Part shown: piece after piece, positions 6,554 through 14,113 of the stretch | Numbering within the stretch: position 1 is the stretch's first letter | Layout: each line of letters starts with the position of its first letter | Assembly (NCBI GenBank): GCA_002450755.1 | Contig: DKAI01000195.1 | Span: 1-18,742, forward strand | Origin: Deltaproteobacteria bacterium UBA6930 | Lineage (GTDB): Bacteria; Myxococcota_A; UBA9160; UBA6930 | Direction of reading: 5' to 3' | DNA: 18,742 nt | Made by a program: the position numbers and the translations under genes | The notes under the pieces: generated by a model | Database searches by the model: none | Told to the model about the DNA's origin: nothing | What the model saw: the letters and a program-made list of their open reading frames with translations, nothing else

Positions 6554-9208
6554 ATGCGCTTAGTAATCATTGACGCAGCCAATTGCTTTTATCGCGCATT
6601 TTTCGCTATTCCTCTTCTGCGAAATCGCGACGGATTCCCTACGAATGCACTTTTGGGTTTCACTAATATGCTTCGAAAGGTAATTAGGGAAGAGCAACCA
6701 GAAGGCATTGTGATTGCTCTTGATCCACCGGGCGGTAGTTTCAGGAAAAGTATTTACCCCCAATACAAGGCTAATCGAGATGCACAACCCGAAGATTTGT
6801 CATTACAGTTCCAGGTCCTTAGGGAATTAATCGATGCTCTTCGGATTTCTAAGTTAGAGGTGCCTGGTTTCGAGGCGGACGACATCGTTGCAACTTTGGT
6901 AAAGAAAGCACCTCAGAATTCACATGTAGTGATTGTTTCGACAGATAGAGATTTGATGCAGTTGGTCTCTAGTGAAGTAAATCTGTTGGACACTATAAAG
7001 AATAAACGTTGGGGGCCTGCGGAAGTTGAAGAACGTTTCGGTGTTACGCCAGAGGAACTTCTAGACTTTCGAGCACTAGTCGGCGACGCCAGCGACAACA
7101 TTCCTGGTGTGAAAGGTATAGGCGAAAAAGGTGCGGCAAAACTTATAGAAGAATGGGGAAATTTAGAATCAGTACTTTCAAATAGTCATCTAATTAAGGG
7201 TAAGCGCACTCGTGAGGCGCTTACCGAAAATGCCGACGAGGCTAGGCTTTCAAAGACGTTGTCGACTTTAAGGACCGATATTCCTTTGGTTTGGGATGAA
7301 AAGAGTTTCTTTTTGAAAGATCCTGACAGTGAAAAACTTTCTAGTTTATTAGATCGTTTAGAGCTGACTCGCCTTAAGGCAGAACTTCTTCCTGAAGAGC
7401 AAGCTGTTAGCGAAGTTTCAGGTGTGAATTGCGAAATAACGTGTGTTAGTGATGGCCTGTCCCTTTCGTCTTGCCTGAACAGTATCAAAACTGCAGATGT
7501 TTTAAGCCTTGCATTAGCTTCTCCGTTTCCGCAAAGCGGGTTTCCAGAAAAGGCTTACGGACTCGCCATTGGCTGTGATAGAAAAGCGGCTTTTTACCTG
7601 GATTTTTCAAGTCTCTCCATCAGTCCAACCTTGAAGTCTTTTGTCTCGTTATTTGAATCTGAATCGGCTCCATCTTGGATGTCATTTGATACCAAAATTT
7701 TACGTTCATTTTTTTTGATACATGGGTTTAATCTTCCTGATCCATATTTCGATATTAATCTTGCTGCATTTTTGGTGAACTCCTCTCAAAAACTAACTGT
7801 CGAGTCAGTAGCCTTGAGAGCGGTTGATCTCCATCTAGAAAGCTGGGAGGATCTTACGGGGAAGGGTGCAAAGGCGAGAAAATTTTCTGAACTTTCGATC
7901 GATGAATTGTCTCGTGTATCGTGCAAGCAATCTGTAGCATTATTTGCACTTGAAAAAAATCTAAGTAGTCAGTTGAAATCTACAGGTGTCGAATCTTTGT
8001 TTAAGGAGATCGAGATTCCACTGACTAGGGTATTGTCAAATATGGAGTGTTGCGGCGTCAGGATTGACAAGGACGTTCTTGCTCTTCTTGATGCTGAGTT
8101 CAGCAAGAAACTCGTAGGTCTTGAACGATCTATTCATAAGCTTGCAGGTGAACCGTTTTCTATAGGTTCTCCAAAGCAGCTACAACGGATACTTTTTGAA
8201 AAGTTGTCTTTACCTGTAATTAAGAAGACTAAGACTGGGTATTCTACCGATGAAGGAGTTCTTGTTCAGCTTGCCCAGCATCACGATCTCCCATCTCAAG
8301 TTCTAGACTTTCGGCGACTCTCGAAACTCCGGAGTACTTATGTGAAGGCACTGCCGCCTCTTCAGAAGAATCAGACCGGAAGAGTTCATCCTATTTTCCA
8401 TCAAAATGGCGCTGCAACTGGAAGATTGTCTTGCTCCAATCCGAACGTCCAAAATATTCCGATACGAACGGAAGACGGAGTACGTATTCGTGAAGCTTTT
8501 GTTCCGAAAGACGGGCATATCCTAATTTCAGCGGATTATTCGCAGGTAGAATTACGAGTACTTGCTCATTATTCCGAAGATCTAAGCTTGATTGATGCCT
8601 TTAGCAAAAATGAAGATATTCATACTCGTACTGCTTCAGAAGTGTCTAGAGTTTCAATAGATAAGGTAAGTACTGAGATGAGAGCCAAGGCGAAGGCGGT
8701 TAATTTTGGGATTGTTTATGGGCTGTCTGCATTTGGGCTTTCTCAGCAATTAGGTATCGCAACGTCTGAAGCTGAAGAGACGATCAAGGCCTACTTTTCC
8801 CGCTATGAGGGGATTGAACGTTTCCTGGTATCGACCCGGGAAGAGGCTAAACGGCAAGGCTATGTACAGACACTTTTAGGGAGAAGGCGCTACCTTCCCG
8901 ATTTAGGTTCAAAAAATAAAATGATGAGATCCGCTGCAGAACGTATGGCGGTCAATACGGTAATTCAAGGTACTGCTGCTGACCTGATTAAGAAAGCTAT
9001 GATCACTATTGATCGCGTTGTTTCGAGCGAAGGTCTTCAGGCGTCGATGATTCTCCAGGTGCACGATGAGTTGGTTTTCGAAGTCTCTATGGAACAAAGG
9101 GACGTCTTGATTGAGATCGTGCGAGAGCATATGGAGAATGTATACCAATTGAGAGTGCCACTTACCGTTGAGGTTAATACCGGCACTAATTGGAGAGGAG
9201 CACATTGA
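6554..9208 (+). CDS. polA: DNA polymerase I with degenerate 3'-5' exonuclease domain
   Basis: PolA fills gaps and removes RNA primers in replication and repair. The 884-aa protein has three domains. The N-terminal 5' nuclease includes LVIIDAANCFYRAF, YPQYKANRD, EADDIVA, STDRDLMQL and GDASDNIPGVKGIG. A middle 3'-5' exonuclease-like domain spans about residues 290-480. The C-terminal polymerase has TGRLSCSNPNVQNIP, motif A with Asp661 (ADYSQVELR), motif B (KAVNFGIVYG) and motif C HDE at 837-839. In the middle domain the usual DxE metal ligands are replaced (VLSLALAS at 316-323) and the late YxxxD motif is also lost (SCKQS), although Asp400 remains, so proofreading is probably absent. ATG 6554 fits the family N-terminus best. 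An in-frame TTG at 6536 with AGAAGG at 6526-6531 is the alternative, adding 6 residues. The 3' end overlaps the downstream nrtS-like start. Confidence 0.96.
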   Translation: MRLVIIDAANCFYRAFFAIPLLRNRDGFPTNALLGFTNMLRKVIREEQPEGIVIALDPPGGSFRKSIYPQYKANRDAQPEDLSLQFQVLRELIDALRISKLEVPGFEADDIVATLVKKAPQNSHVVIVSTDRDLMQLVSSEVNLLDTIKNKRWGPAEVEERFGVTPEELLDFRALVGDASDNIPGVKGIGEKGAAKLIEEWGNLESVLSNSHLIKGKRTREALTENADEARLSKTLSTLRTDIPLVWDEKSFFLKDPDSEKLSSLLDRLELTRLKAELLPEEQAVSEVSGVNCEITCVSDGLSLSSCLNSIKTADVLSLALASPFPQSGFPEKAYGLAIGCDRKAAFYLDFSSLSISPTLKSFVSLFESESAPSWMSFDTKILRSFFLIHGFNLPDPYFDINLAAFLVNSSQKLTVESVALRAVDLHLESWEDLTGKGAKARKFSELSIDELSRVSCKQSVALFALEKNLSSQLKSTGVESLFKEIEIPLTRVLSNMECCGVRIDKDVLALLDAEFSKKLVGLERSIHKLAGEPFSIGSPKQLQRILFEKLSLPVIKKTKTGYSTDEGVLVQLAQHHDLPSQVLDFRRLSKLRSTYVKALPPLQKNQTGRVHPIFHQNGAATGRLSCSNPNVQNIPIRTEDGVRIREAFVPKDGHILISADYSQVELRVLAHYSEDLSLIDAFSKNEDIHTRTASEVSRVSIDKVSTEMRAKAKAVNFGIVYGLSAFGLSQQLGIATSEAEETIKAYFSRYEGIERFLVSTREEAKRQGYVQTLLGRRRYLPDLGSKNKMMRSAAERMAVNTVIQGTAADLIKKAMITIDRVVSSEGLQASMILQVHDELVFEVSMEQRDVLIEIVREHMENVYQLRVPLTVEVNTGTNWRGAH

Positions 9209-9426
9209 GAAAGACAATTGAGTTGATCACTCGGAGAGATGTTGTTTTCAGAGCTTTGCGGGTAGCTTTGCTTGTGGGCACTGTTCTGATAGCGATTAAC
9301 CATGGAGATCGTATCCTTAATGGCTCCGTGGCACAGCTCGACTTTCTCAAGATGATTCTTACTTATTTTGTTCCCTACGGTGTTTCGACGTTTTCTAGTG
9401 TGGCAGCGATTCGTGGGTCCTCATAA
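9205..9426 (+). CDS. nrtS: small NrtS-like membrane protein (putative nitrate/nitrite transporter)
   Basis: This small integral membrane protein is about 73 aa. It has two likely transmembrane segments, RALRVALLVGTVLIAIN and MILTYFVPYGVSTFSSVAAI. The combination of INHGD, LTYFVPY and VSTFSSV is the signature I recognise from the NrtS family, whose cyanobacterial members take up nitrate and nitrite. Transport by this protein is inferred from family membership only. The TTG at 9205 is chosen because the strong GGAGAGGAG at 9192-9200 lies 4 nt ahead; an in-frame TTG at 9190 would start before that site. The start codon overlaps the polA stop in TTGA, so translation is probably coupled to polA. 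The last 52 bp overlap the 3' end of convergent kdsB. Confidence 0.75.
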   Translation: MRKTIELITRRDVVFRALRVALLVGTVLIAINHGDRILNGSVAQLDFLKMILTYFVPYGVSTFSSVAAIRGSS

Positions 9427-10166
9427 GGTGTTTGTTTCTCTAAGAGGATCTTCTCGACCTTGACAATGTCTTTTGGAGAATCAACCGGGCAACTTGACCA
9501 GTTATGAATTCTGGCAACCACAATATTAAATCCATTCTCCAAAATACGTAATTGCTCGAGAGACTCTATCTTTTCTAAAGCTGACGGGTGAAATCTTACA
9601 TAGTCTAAAAGAAAGCTTCGTCGATAGGCGTAAAGCCCAACGTGTTGTAGCCTATTTTTATGCATCTCTTCTGTCGGTACCCGGGTAAAAGGAATCTCCG
9701 CACGTGAAAAATACAGCGCTAAGTTTTTGTGGTTAGTTACGACCTTTACACGGTCAGGGTCTTGTAAGTCGTCTACGTTTGCGACGTGAGCAACGGTTGA
9801 TACCTCCGCTTCGGGAGTTTGAATCAATGAGTTTACCGCCGCATCTATTACGTGACCTTCTATTAGAGGCTCGTCACCCTGTATGTTTACTACTATGTCG
9901 CAGCTGATCTTGGCTATTGCTTCGGCGATACGATCAGAGCCGGTAGGGTGGTCCGGTCTGGTCATTTCGACATTTGCTCCGAAATTTTTGCAGGCCTTTG
10001 CGATGCGGACATCATCTGTAGCCACGCGGATGTCGTCGAGGCTTTCTGCTTCCAGAGCACCTTTGTAGACCCGTTCAATCATAGAAATACCATTAATGCT
10101 CGCCAATGGCTTTCCCGGGAAGCGGGAGGAGCCATAACGAGCAGGGATAATGCCAACGACGACCAT
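9375..10166 (-). CDS. kdsB: 3-deoxy-manno-octulosonate cytidylyltransferase (CMP-KDO synthetase)
   Basis: KdsB activates KDO with CTP to CMP-KDO, the donor for the inner core sugar of LPS, in the cytoplasm. The 263-aa protein (family about 250) shows, in order, IIPARYGSSRFPGKPL for nucleotide binding, RPDHPTGSDRIAEA, VVNIQGDEPLI with the metal-binding acidic residues, YFSRAEIPF, QHVGLYAYRR and ESLEQLRILENG. These are characteristic of KdsB rather than of other sugar cytidylyltransferases. The late VDSPKDI is a variant of the usual VDTPEDL. The gene stands alone: convergent with and overlapping the nrtS-like gene, and divergent from the hydratase/isomerase operon. The ATG start has only a weak Shine-Dalgarno. 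The C-terminus runs about 10 residues past the usual end, which produces the overlap. Confidence 0.95.
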   Translation of the reverse strand: MVVVGIIPARYGSSRFPGKPLASINGISMIERVYKGALEAESLDDIRVATDDVRIAKACKNFGANVEMTRPDHPTGSDRIAEAIAKISCDIVVNIQGDEPLIEGHVIDAAVNSLIQTPEAEVSTVAHVANVDDLQDPDRVKVVTNHKNLALYFSRAEIPFTRVPTEEMHKNRLQHVGLYAYRRSFLLDYVRFHPSALEKIESLEQLRILENGFNIVVARIHNWSSCPVDSPKDIVKVEKILLEKQTPYEDPRIAATLENVETP

Positions 10167-10242
10167 AAACCGAGACTAGCTAAACTCAATGGGTTTGCCG
10201 AAATTTGCTTCGGAAGCTTTAAAGGCCCGGAACTAGAGAATC

Positions 10243-10272
10243 TTGGGAAAGAGGTTTTCGGATCATTATTTT
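10243..10272 (+). promoter_or_regulatory. candidate promoter for the isomerase-dehalogenase-transporter operon
   Basis: TTGGGA (10243-10248) and TATTTT (10267-10272), with an 18-nt spacer, each match 4 of 6 sigma-70 consensus bases. They lie in the 193-bp divergent gap between kdsB and the next plus-strand gene. The same gap holds a small inverted repeat, CCGAA (10198-10202) and TTCGG (10209-10213), and the palindrome CTTTAAAG (10217-10224), any of which could be regulatory. Weak evidence. Confidence 0.25.
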
Positions 10273-10359
10273 AATTTGTTTCGTCGATTTTCCTAGTAGT
10301 CGCTTTGTATGGTCCTCACTATAATCCGGGGGCTTGATTTAACTAGGAGTACTAAGGCG

Positions 10360-11142
10360 TTGAATAATCTTGAACTTTCCGTGAAAAATAATGTTGCAGT
10401 AATTACTTTGAATCGACCGAAAGCGTTCAATGCGCTTGATAAGGAGACTTCGTTCGAATTAATGAAGGTATCCATTAGGTGCCACGAGGATCCGGAAATT
10501 CGTGCTGCGGTCATTACGGGTAGTGGTAAGGCATTTTGTGCAGGAGGGGACCTGCCAGGTTTCGCGACTGCGGGGGATCAGGTGTCTAGTGCGATGCTAG
10601 AAATGACCACCTACTTGCACGGCGCTATTTCCCGATTTGCTCGCATGTCTCCACCTCTCGTATCGGCAGTCAATGGGGTTGCTGCGGGTGCGGGCATGAG
10701 TCTTGCTTGTTCTACGGACCTTGCTATTGCTGGCGAGTCAGCAAAATTTACGATGGCTTACACCAAGGCAGGACTCACTCCTGATGGAAGTTCAACATTT
10801 TTCCTCGCGCGCCTTGTTGGCTTGCGTCGAGCGCAAGAACTAGTGCTCACGAATCGGGTGCTGAGCGCTGAAGAAGCACTAGATTGGGGGCTGATAAACA
10901 GAATAGTTCCTGACGCTGAGGTTCTGTCGAGTTCTGTGAAACTTGCGGAGGATCTGGCTTTAGGACCTACTGAAGCGTTTGGGTCTGCGAAAAGGCTTCT
11001 CTTGGCTTCAGCAGGCGATGACTTAGAGGCTCAGATGGAGCGTGAAACTCGTGCCATCGCGAATGCTGCGAAGGGACCTGATGGGAAAGAAGGTATCGCT
11101 GCCTTTGTTGCAAAACGGTCTCCAGAATTCGTAGGCCGTTAA
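10360..11142 (+). CDS. enoyl-CoA hydratase/isomerase (crotonase) family protein
   Basis: This is a crotonase-fold enzyme acting on a CoA thioester, about 260 aa. The family core is clear: VAVITLNRPKAFNAL near the N-terminus, the oxyanion-hole segment GKAFCAGGDLPGF, AVNGVAAGAGMSLACSTDLAIA, and the C-terminal SAEEALDWGLINRIVP. The two catalytic glutamates of true enoyl-CoA hydratases are not seen: the first site reads GAGMSLA, and the second region reads TKAGLTPDGSSTFFLARLVG. That second region resembles PaaG-type isomerases, where an aspartate follows the proline. An isomerase, or other crotonase chemistry, is therefore more likely than hydration. The TTG at 10360 gives the normal family N-terminus, with AGGAG 10 nt upstream. 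An in-frame ATG at 10309 would add 17 atypical residues. It is followed after 18 nt by the dehalogenase. Confidence 0.85.
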   Translation: MNNLELSVKNNVAVITLNRPKAFNALDKETSFELMKVSIRCHEDPEIRAAVITGSGKAFCAGGDLPGFATAGDQVSSAMLEMTTYLHGAISRFARMSPPLVSAVNGVAAGAGMSLACSTDLAIAGESAKFTMAYTKAGLTPDGSSTFFLARLVGLRRAQELVLTNRVLSAEEALDWGLINRIVPDAEVLSSSVKLAEDLALGPTEAFGSAKRLLLASAGDDLEAQMERETRAIANAAKGPDGKEGIAAFVAKRSPEFVGR

Positions 11143-11160
11143 TTAAAAAGGATCGAGTTT

Positions 11161-12024
11161 ATGTACGAGAAGAAATTTACCGAAGTCCAGGGAAGACGGA
11201 TGGCATACGTCGAGGTAGGGTCGGGAGCGCCCTTGGTGTTTCTTCATGGTAATCCAACCTCGTCATTCCTATGGCGAAATATTATACCGGGACTTGAATC
11301 TAGAGGCCGTTGCATTGCTCCCGACCTTATTGGAATGGGAGATTCGGAAAAGCTTGAATCTGATGGTCCAGGATCGTACCGATTTGTTGAACATCGAGAG
11401 TACCTCGACGGATTTCTGGAGAACTTAGGCGTATCTGAGAATGCCACCTTGATCATACATGACTGGGGCTCCGCACTAGGCTTCGACTGGGCGCGACGTC
11501 ACCCTGAGACAATAAAAGGAATCGCCTACATGGAGGCAATTGTAAGACCGCTAACTTGGGACGAATTCCCCGAGGCTCCGAAAAAAGTGTTTCAAGGCTT
11601 TCGTTCATCTATGGGCGAGTCAATGGTCCTTGATAAAAACATTTTTGTGGAGAAGGTATTGCCGGGTTCAATTATCAGAGAACTTTCTCAAGATGAAATG
11701 GGAGCCTATCGCGCTCCATTTAGTCTTGAAGGAGAGGGTCGCCGACCAACTCTTACGTGGCCACGCGAAATCCCTATCGATGGGGAACCCGCCGACGTTA
11801 CTGCAATTGTTGATGACTACGCAAACTGGATGAGTTCAAGTGCGATACCAAAACTGTTCATCAACGCTGAACCCGGAGCAATTTTGATCGGCGCACAGCG
11901 AGAATTCTGCAGATCTTGGCCAAATCAACGAGAGGTTACTGTCAGCGGAACTCACTTTATTCAGGAGGATTCTCCGGACGAGATCTCCTTCGCAATAAAT
12001 TCTTGGTTGGACAGTATCGAGTGA
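11161..12024 (+). CDS. haloalkane dehalogenase (alpha/beta hydrolase)
   Basis: Haloalkane dehalogenases hydrolyse carbon-halogen bonds of haloalkanes to alcohol and halide. All five signature residues of the LinB/DhaA group are present at family spacing. They are halide-binding Asn31 (HGNPTSS) and Trp102, nucleophile Asp101 (HDWGS), catalytic acid Glu125 (MEAIVRP), and base His265 (GTHFIQEDSP). Each sits 7 residues before its LinB counterpart. That pattern separates it from epoxide hydrolases, which share the fold but lack the Asn/Trp halide pair. Length 287 aa is typical, and no signal peptide is seen, so it is cytoplasmic. AAAAGGA about 9 nt upstream of ATG 11161 supports the start. It lies between a crotonase-family gene (18 nt upstream) and an AtoE transporter (start 2 nt after the stop), so all three are probably cotranscribed. 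The natural substrate is unknown. Confidence 0.92.
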   Translation: MYEKKFTEVQGRRMAYVEVGSGAPLVFLHGNPTSSFLWRNIIPGLESRGRCIAPDLIGMGDSEKLESDGPGSYRFVEHREYLDGFLENLGVSENATLIIHDWGSALGFDWARRHPETIKGIAYMEAIVRPLTWDEFPEAPKKVFQGFRSSMGESMVLDKNIFVEKVLPGSIIRELSQDEMGAYRAPFSLEGEGRRPTLTWPREIPIDGEPADVTAIVDDYANWMSSSAIPKLFINAEPGAILIGAQREFCRSWPNQREVTVSGTHFIQEDSPDEISFAINSWLDSIE

Positions 12025-12026
12025 GC

Positions 12027-13403
12027 ATGTTGGACATTGTGCGCCATACCGGTGCGAGCTTTTCCAGATTCACTGAGCGTTGGATTCCTGACTCTTGGGT
12101 CATCTGCATGATGCTCACTACTATTGCGCTCTTTCTTGCTGTCGCTGGCGCTGGCGCGGGTATCGAAGAGTCCGTTTTGGCCTGGGGAGAAGGAGTTTGG
12201 GACCTTTTATCTTTGGCTATGCAATTTTCAATCGCTATGGTGGCTGCAAGCGCATGTGTGTCCTCAAAGCCCGTTTATAGATTTTTAGACTATCTCGCAG
12301 GTTTACCTAATCCTCAAAAGCCCTACCAAGCGATTTTGGTTGCAGCGATCTTTTCTTTTATTACGGGGTATCTGAATTGGGCTCTGTGTTTAGTTTCTTG
12401 CGCATTTTTCGTTCCCTTTCTTTGTAATCGAAATCCTAAAGCAGATATTCGAATTCTTGTCGCCTCGTGTTACTTGGGAGTCGGAACAGTTTGGCACGGA
12501 GGTCTCTCGGGATCGGCTCCCTTAATTTTAGCGACACCCGGGAATCCACTACTGGATCCGGCGAGTGGTCTAGCAGTGGTCGATCGACTTTATCCAGTTA
12601 CCGAAACGCTATTTAATCTATTCAATCTTCTGTATTTACCATTAATTGCCATGGTTTCTCTTGGAGTTGCTCTCGCCCTTCATCCTAAAAAAAATGTAAT
12701 GACTTTAAGTCATGAGCAAATCCAAAAGATTCTCCCTAACTTTCCAGAGGACGAAAAGGACGATAGTCCAAGATTTAAGATTGAAAATTTTAGAGGATGG
12801 ATTTGGTTGGCTGCCGTTCTGTTTTCATATCCGCTGGGTCACGCATTCGCCACCCAAGGATTTGGAACGAGCTGGACTATTAACGCCTACAATACTGTCT
12901 TTCTAGTAGCTGCGATGTTACTTCATGGCCGTCCCATCTCGTTCCTACGTGCTTGTAGAGCCGGGGTAGATTCTGCATGGGGGATAATAGTTCAATTTCC
13001 GTTTTACGCGGGAATCTTTGGTTTGATGGTACACACCGAATTGGGCACATGGATAGGTAGCCTTTTTGCAAGCCTTTCATCTACCGAGACTTATCCGTTC
13101 GTGGTTTATGTTTACTCAGGATTTATGAACTTATTTGTGCCTTCTGCCGGATCGAAATGGCTTATTGAGGCACCATTCTTATTACCCGCCGCGAAAATGT
13201 TAGATGTCTCGGTTATTACAACGATGATCGCTTATTCTTGCGGTGACTCGACGACGAACCTTATTCAACCTTTCTTTGCAATCCCAATCTTAGCGGTAAC
13301 CCGCCTTCGGTTTGGCGAGGTTGTTGGTTACATGTTCCTGATTGCGCTGGTTTGTGCACTCGTTTCGGGGATAGCGATGTTCCTCATTCCATCTCAGATG
13401 TAA
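12027..13403 (+). CDS. AtoE-family short-chain fatty acid transporter
   Basis: This is a polytopic inner-membrane protein of 458 aa, matching the AtoE family (about 440 aa). The N-terminal FSRFTERWIPDSW, the VGTVWHGGLSGSAPLILATPGN segment and the C-terminal FMNLFVPSAGSKW and SCGDSTTNLIQPFFAIPIL are strongly diagnostic. AtoE is associated with uptake of short-chain fatty acids such as acetoacetate or butyrate; here the substrate is unproven and could be a haloacid or a dehalogenation product. Many hydrophobic helices run through the whole length. ATG 12027 is preferred; a GTG at 12021 overlaps the dehalogenase stop as GTGA and is an alternative that would couple translation. No strong Shine-Dalgarno separates the two. 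It is the last gene of the three-gene set, facing a convergent minus-strand gene. Confidence 0.9.
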   Translation: MLDIVRHTGASFSRFTERWIPDSWVICMMLTTIALFLAVAGAGAGIEESVLAWGEGVWDLLSLAMQFSIAMVAASACVSSKPVYRFLDYLAGLPNPQKPYQAILVAAIFSFITGYLNWALCLVSCAFFVPFLCNRNPKADIRILVASCYLGVGTVWHGGLSGSAPLILATPGNPLLDPASGLAVVDRLYPVTETLFNLFNLLYLPLIAMVSLGVALALHPKKNVMTLSHEQIQKILPNFPEDEKDDSPRFKIENFRGWIWLAAVLFSYPLGHAFATQGFGTSWTINAYNTVFLVAAMLLHGRPISFLRACRAGVDSAWGIIVQFPFYAGIFGLMVHTELGTWIGSLFASLSSTETYPFVVYVYSGFMNLFVPSAGSKWLIEAPFLLPAAKMLDVSVITTMIAYSCGDSTTNLIQPFFAIPILAVTRLRFGEVVGYMFLIALVCALVSGIAMFLIPSQM

Positions 13404-13416
13404 GAGAATCTGTCCG

Positions 13417-13439
13417 AAACTTGTGGAGTCTCACAGTTT
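13417..13439. terminator. weak hairpin between convergent genes
   Basis: AAACT (13417-13421) pairs with AGTTT (13435-13439), and GTG (13423-13425) with CAC (13432-13434). There is one bulged T and a 6-nt loop, in the 27-nt convergent gap and over the stop codon of the minus-strand gene. It could end transcription from both sides, but neither strand has the T-run of an intrinsic terminator. Confidence 0.25.
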
Positions 13440-14024
13440 GATTCGATGTTGGCGTTTGCTTCGATTTAGAATGGCCCTTAGAATTCCGCCGATAACCATG
13501 CCGGAGGATAGAATTAATGCCCCCGTTATCCACTCGGGCCATCGGCTTGGAGATTTTAAACTATGATTTTCAGCGGTAAGGAGACTGATTTTATTGCGCA
13601 GTTCTTCCTCACTCTTTTTGAGTACGTGAGCTTTTTCTCCCAAACCCTTTGAAGCTGATTGGGATTTACGCAGCTGAGAGATAAGTTCCTTTACCTGGCT
13701 CTCTAATTCCAAAATTTTGATCGCAGATGGCGGCTCCAGGTCTGCATATCCAGCGAGTATGAAACCCTGCTTTCCATCGGCGGTTACTTGGATTTCGGTC
13801 CAGTCTCCTTGTTCAGAGAGGATGGCAACTTCATCTCCTGTCTCAAGAAGTCCGAGGATTCGATACTCCGTCCCTGGTCCTGTACGGAGGTTTAACTTTA
13901 CTCCGCCACGTATCCATGCAGCTTCAGCGACAAGTGGCACACACAAATTTGCGATACCAAGCAAAAAGACTGAGGTCACAGTCAATTTTCTTAAGAAGTT
14001 GTCTTTTCGTACCCTTAAAGGCAT
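13431..14024 (-). CDS. SH3b-domain, coiled-coil, membrane-anchored protein (YgiM/TIGR04211-like)
   Basis: This is a probable periplasmic inner-membrane-anchored protein of 197 aa with the family's full layout. There is a signal peptide (basic start, then LTVTSVFLLGIANLCVPLV, likely cleaved after AEA). A bacterial SH3 domain follows (about residues 38-97, with LNLRTGPGTEYRILGLLETGD and GDWTEIQV). A coiled coil spans about residues 103-155, and a C-terminal transmembrane helix (WITGALILSSGMVIGGIL) is followed by a basic tail. Function is not established for the family; SH3b domains often bind peptidoglycan, so a cell-wall role is plausible. The start is uncertain: ATG at 14024 lies 11 nt after GAGGTGG, while an in-frame GTG at 14039 would add 5 residues. 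It is divergent from the PhoX gene and convergent with the AtoE gene. Confidence 0.88.
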   Translation of the reverse strand: MPLRVRKDNFLRKLTVTSVFLLGIANLCVPLVAEAAWIRGGVKLNLRTGPGTEYRILGLLETGDEVAILSEQGDWTEIQVTADGKQGFILAGYADLEPPSAIKILELESQVKELISQLRKSQSASKGLGEKAHVLKKSEEELRNKISLLTAENHSLKSPSRWPEWITGALILSSGMVIGGILRAILNRSKRQHRIKL

Positions 14025-14113
14025 TGAAATTTTAACCACCTCGGTGAACTTTCCTTAAATGTTCCTTTGCGCACTTGGCAGAATTTTACTCAAAATGAGA
14101 GTGTAGGCATTTA

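Noticed and set aside
9948..10274. 108-codon plus-strand open frame antisense to the kdsB 5' end
   Set aside because: KdsB motifs are clear on the other strand, and this frame has low-complexity, motif-free composition.
11161..12024. Alternative reading of the hydrolase as an epoxide hydrolase or haloacetate dehalogenase
   Set aside because: The Asn31/Trp102 halide pair and Glu125 acid at LinB-like spacing favour haloalkane dehalogenase.
13717..14058. 113-codon plus-strand open frame over the SH3b-anchor gene
   Set aside because: The minus strand encodes a complete signal peptide, SH3b domain, coiled coil and anchor. The plus-strand frame has no domain and no ribosome-binding site.
14040..14113. 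Pho box or bidirectional promoter between the SH3b gene and the PhoX gene
   Set aside because: TTGGCA at 14075-14080 lacks an acceptable -10 at 16-18 nt, and no CTGTCAT-like direct repeats are present.
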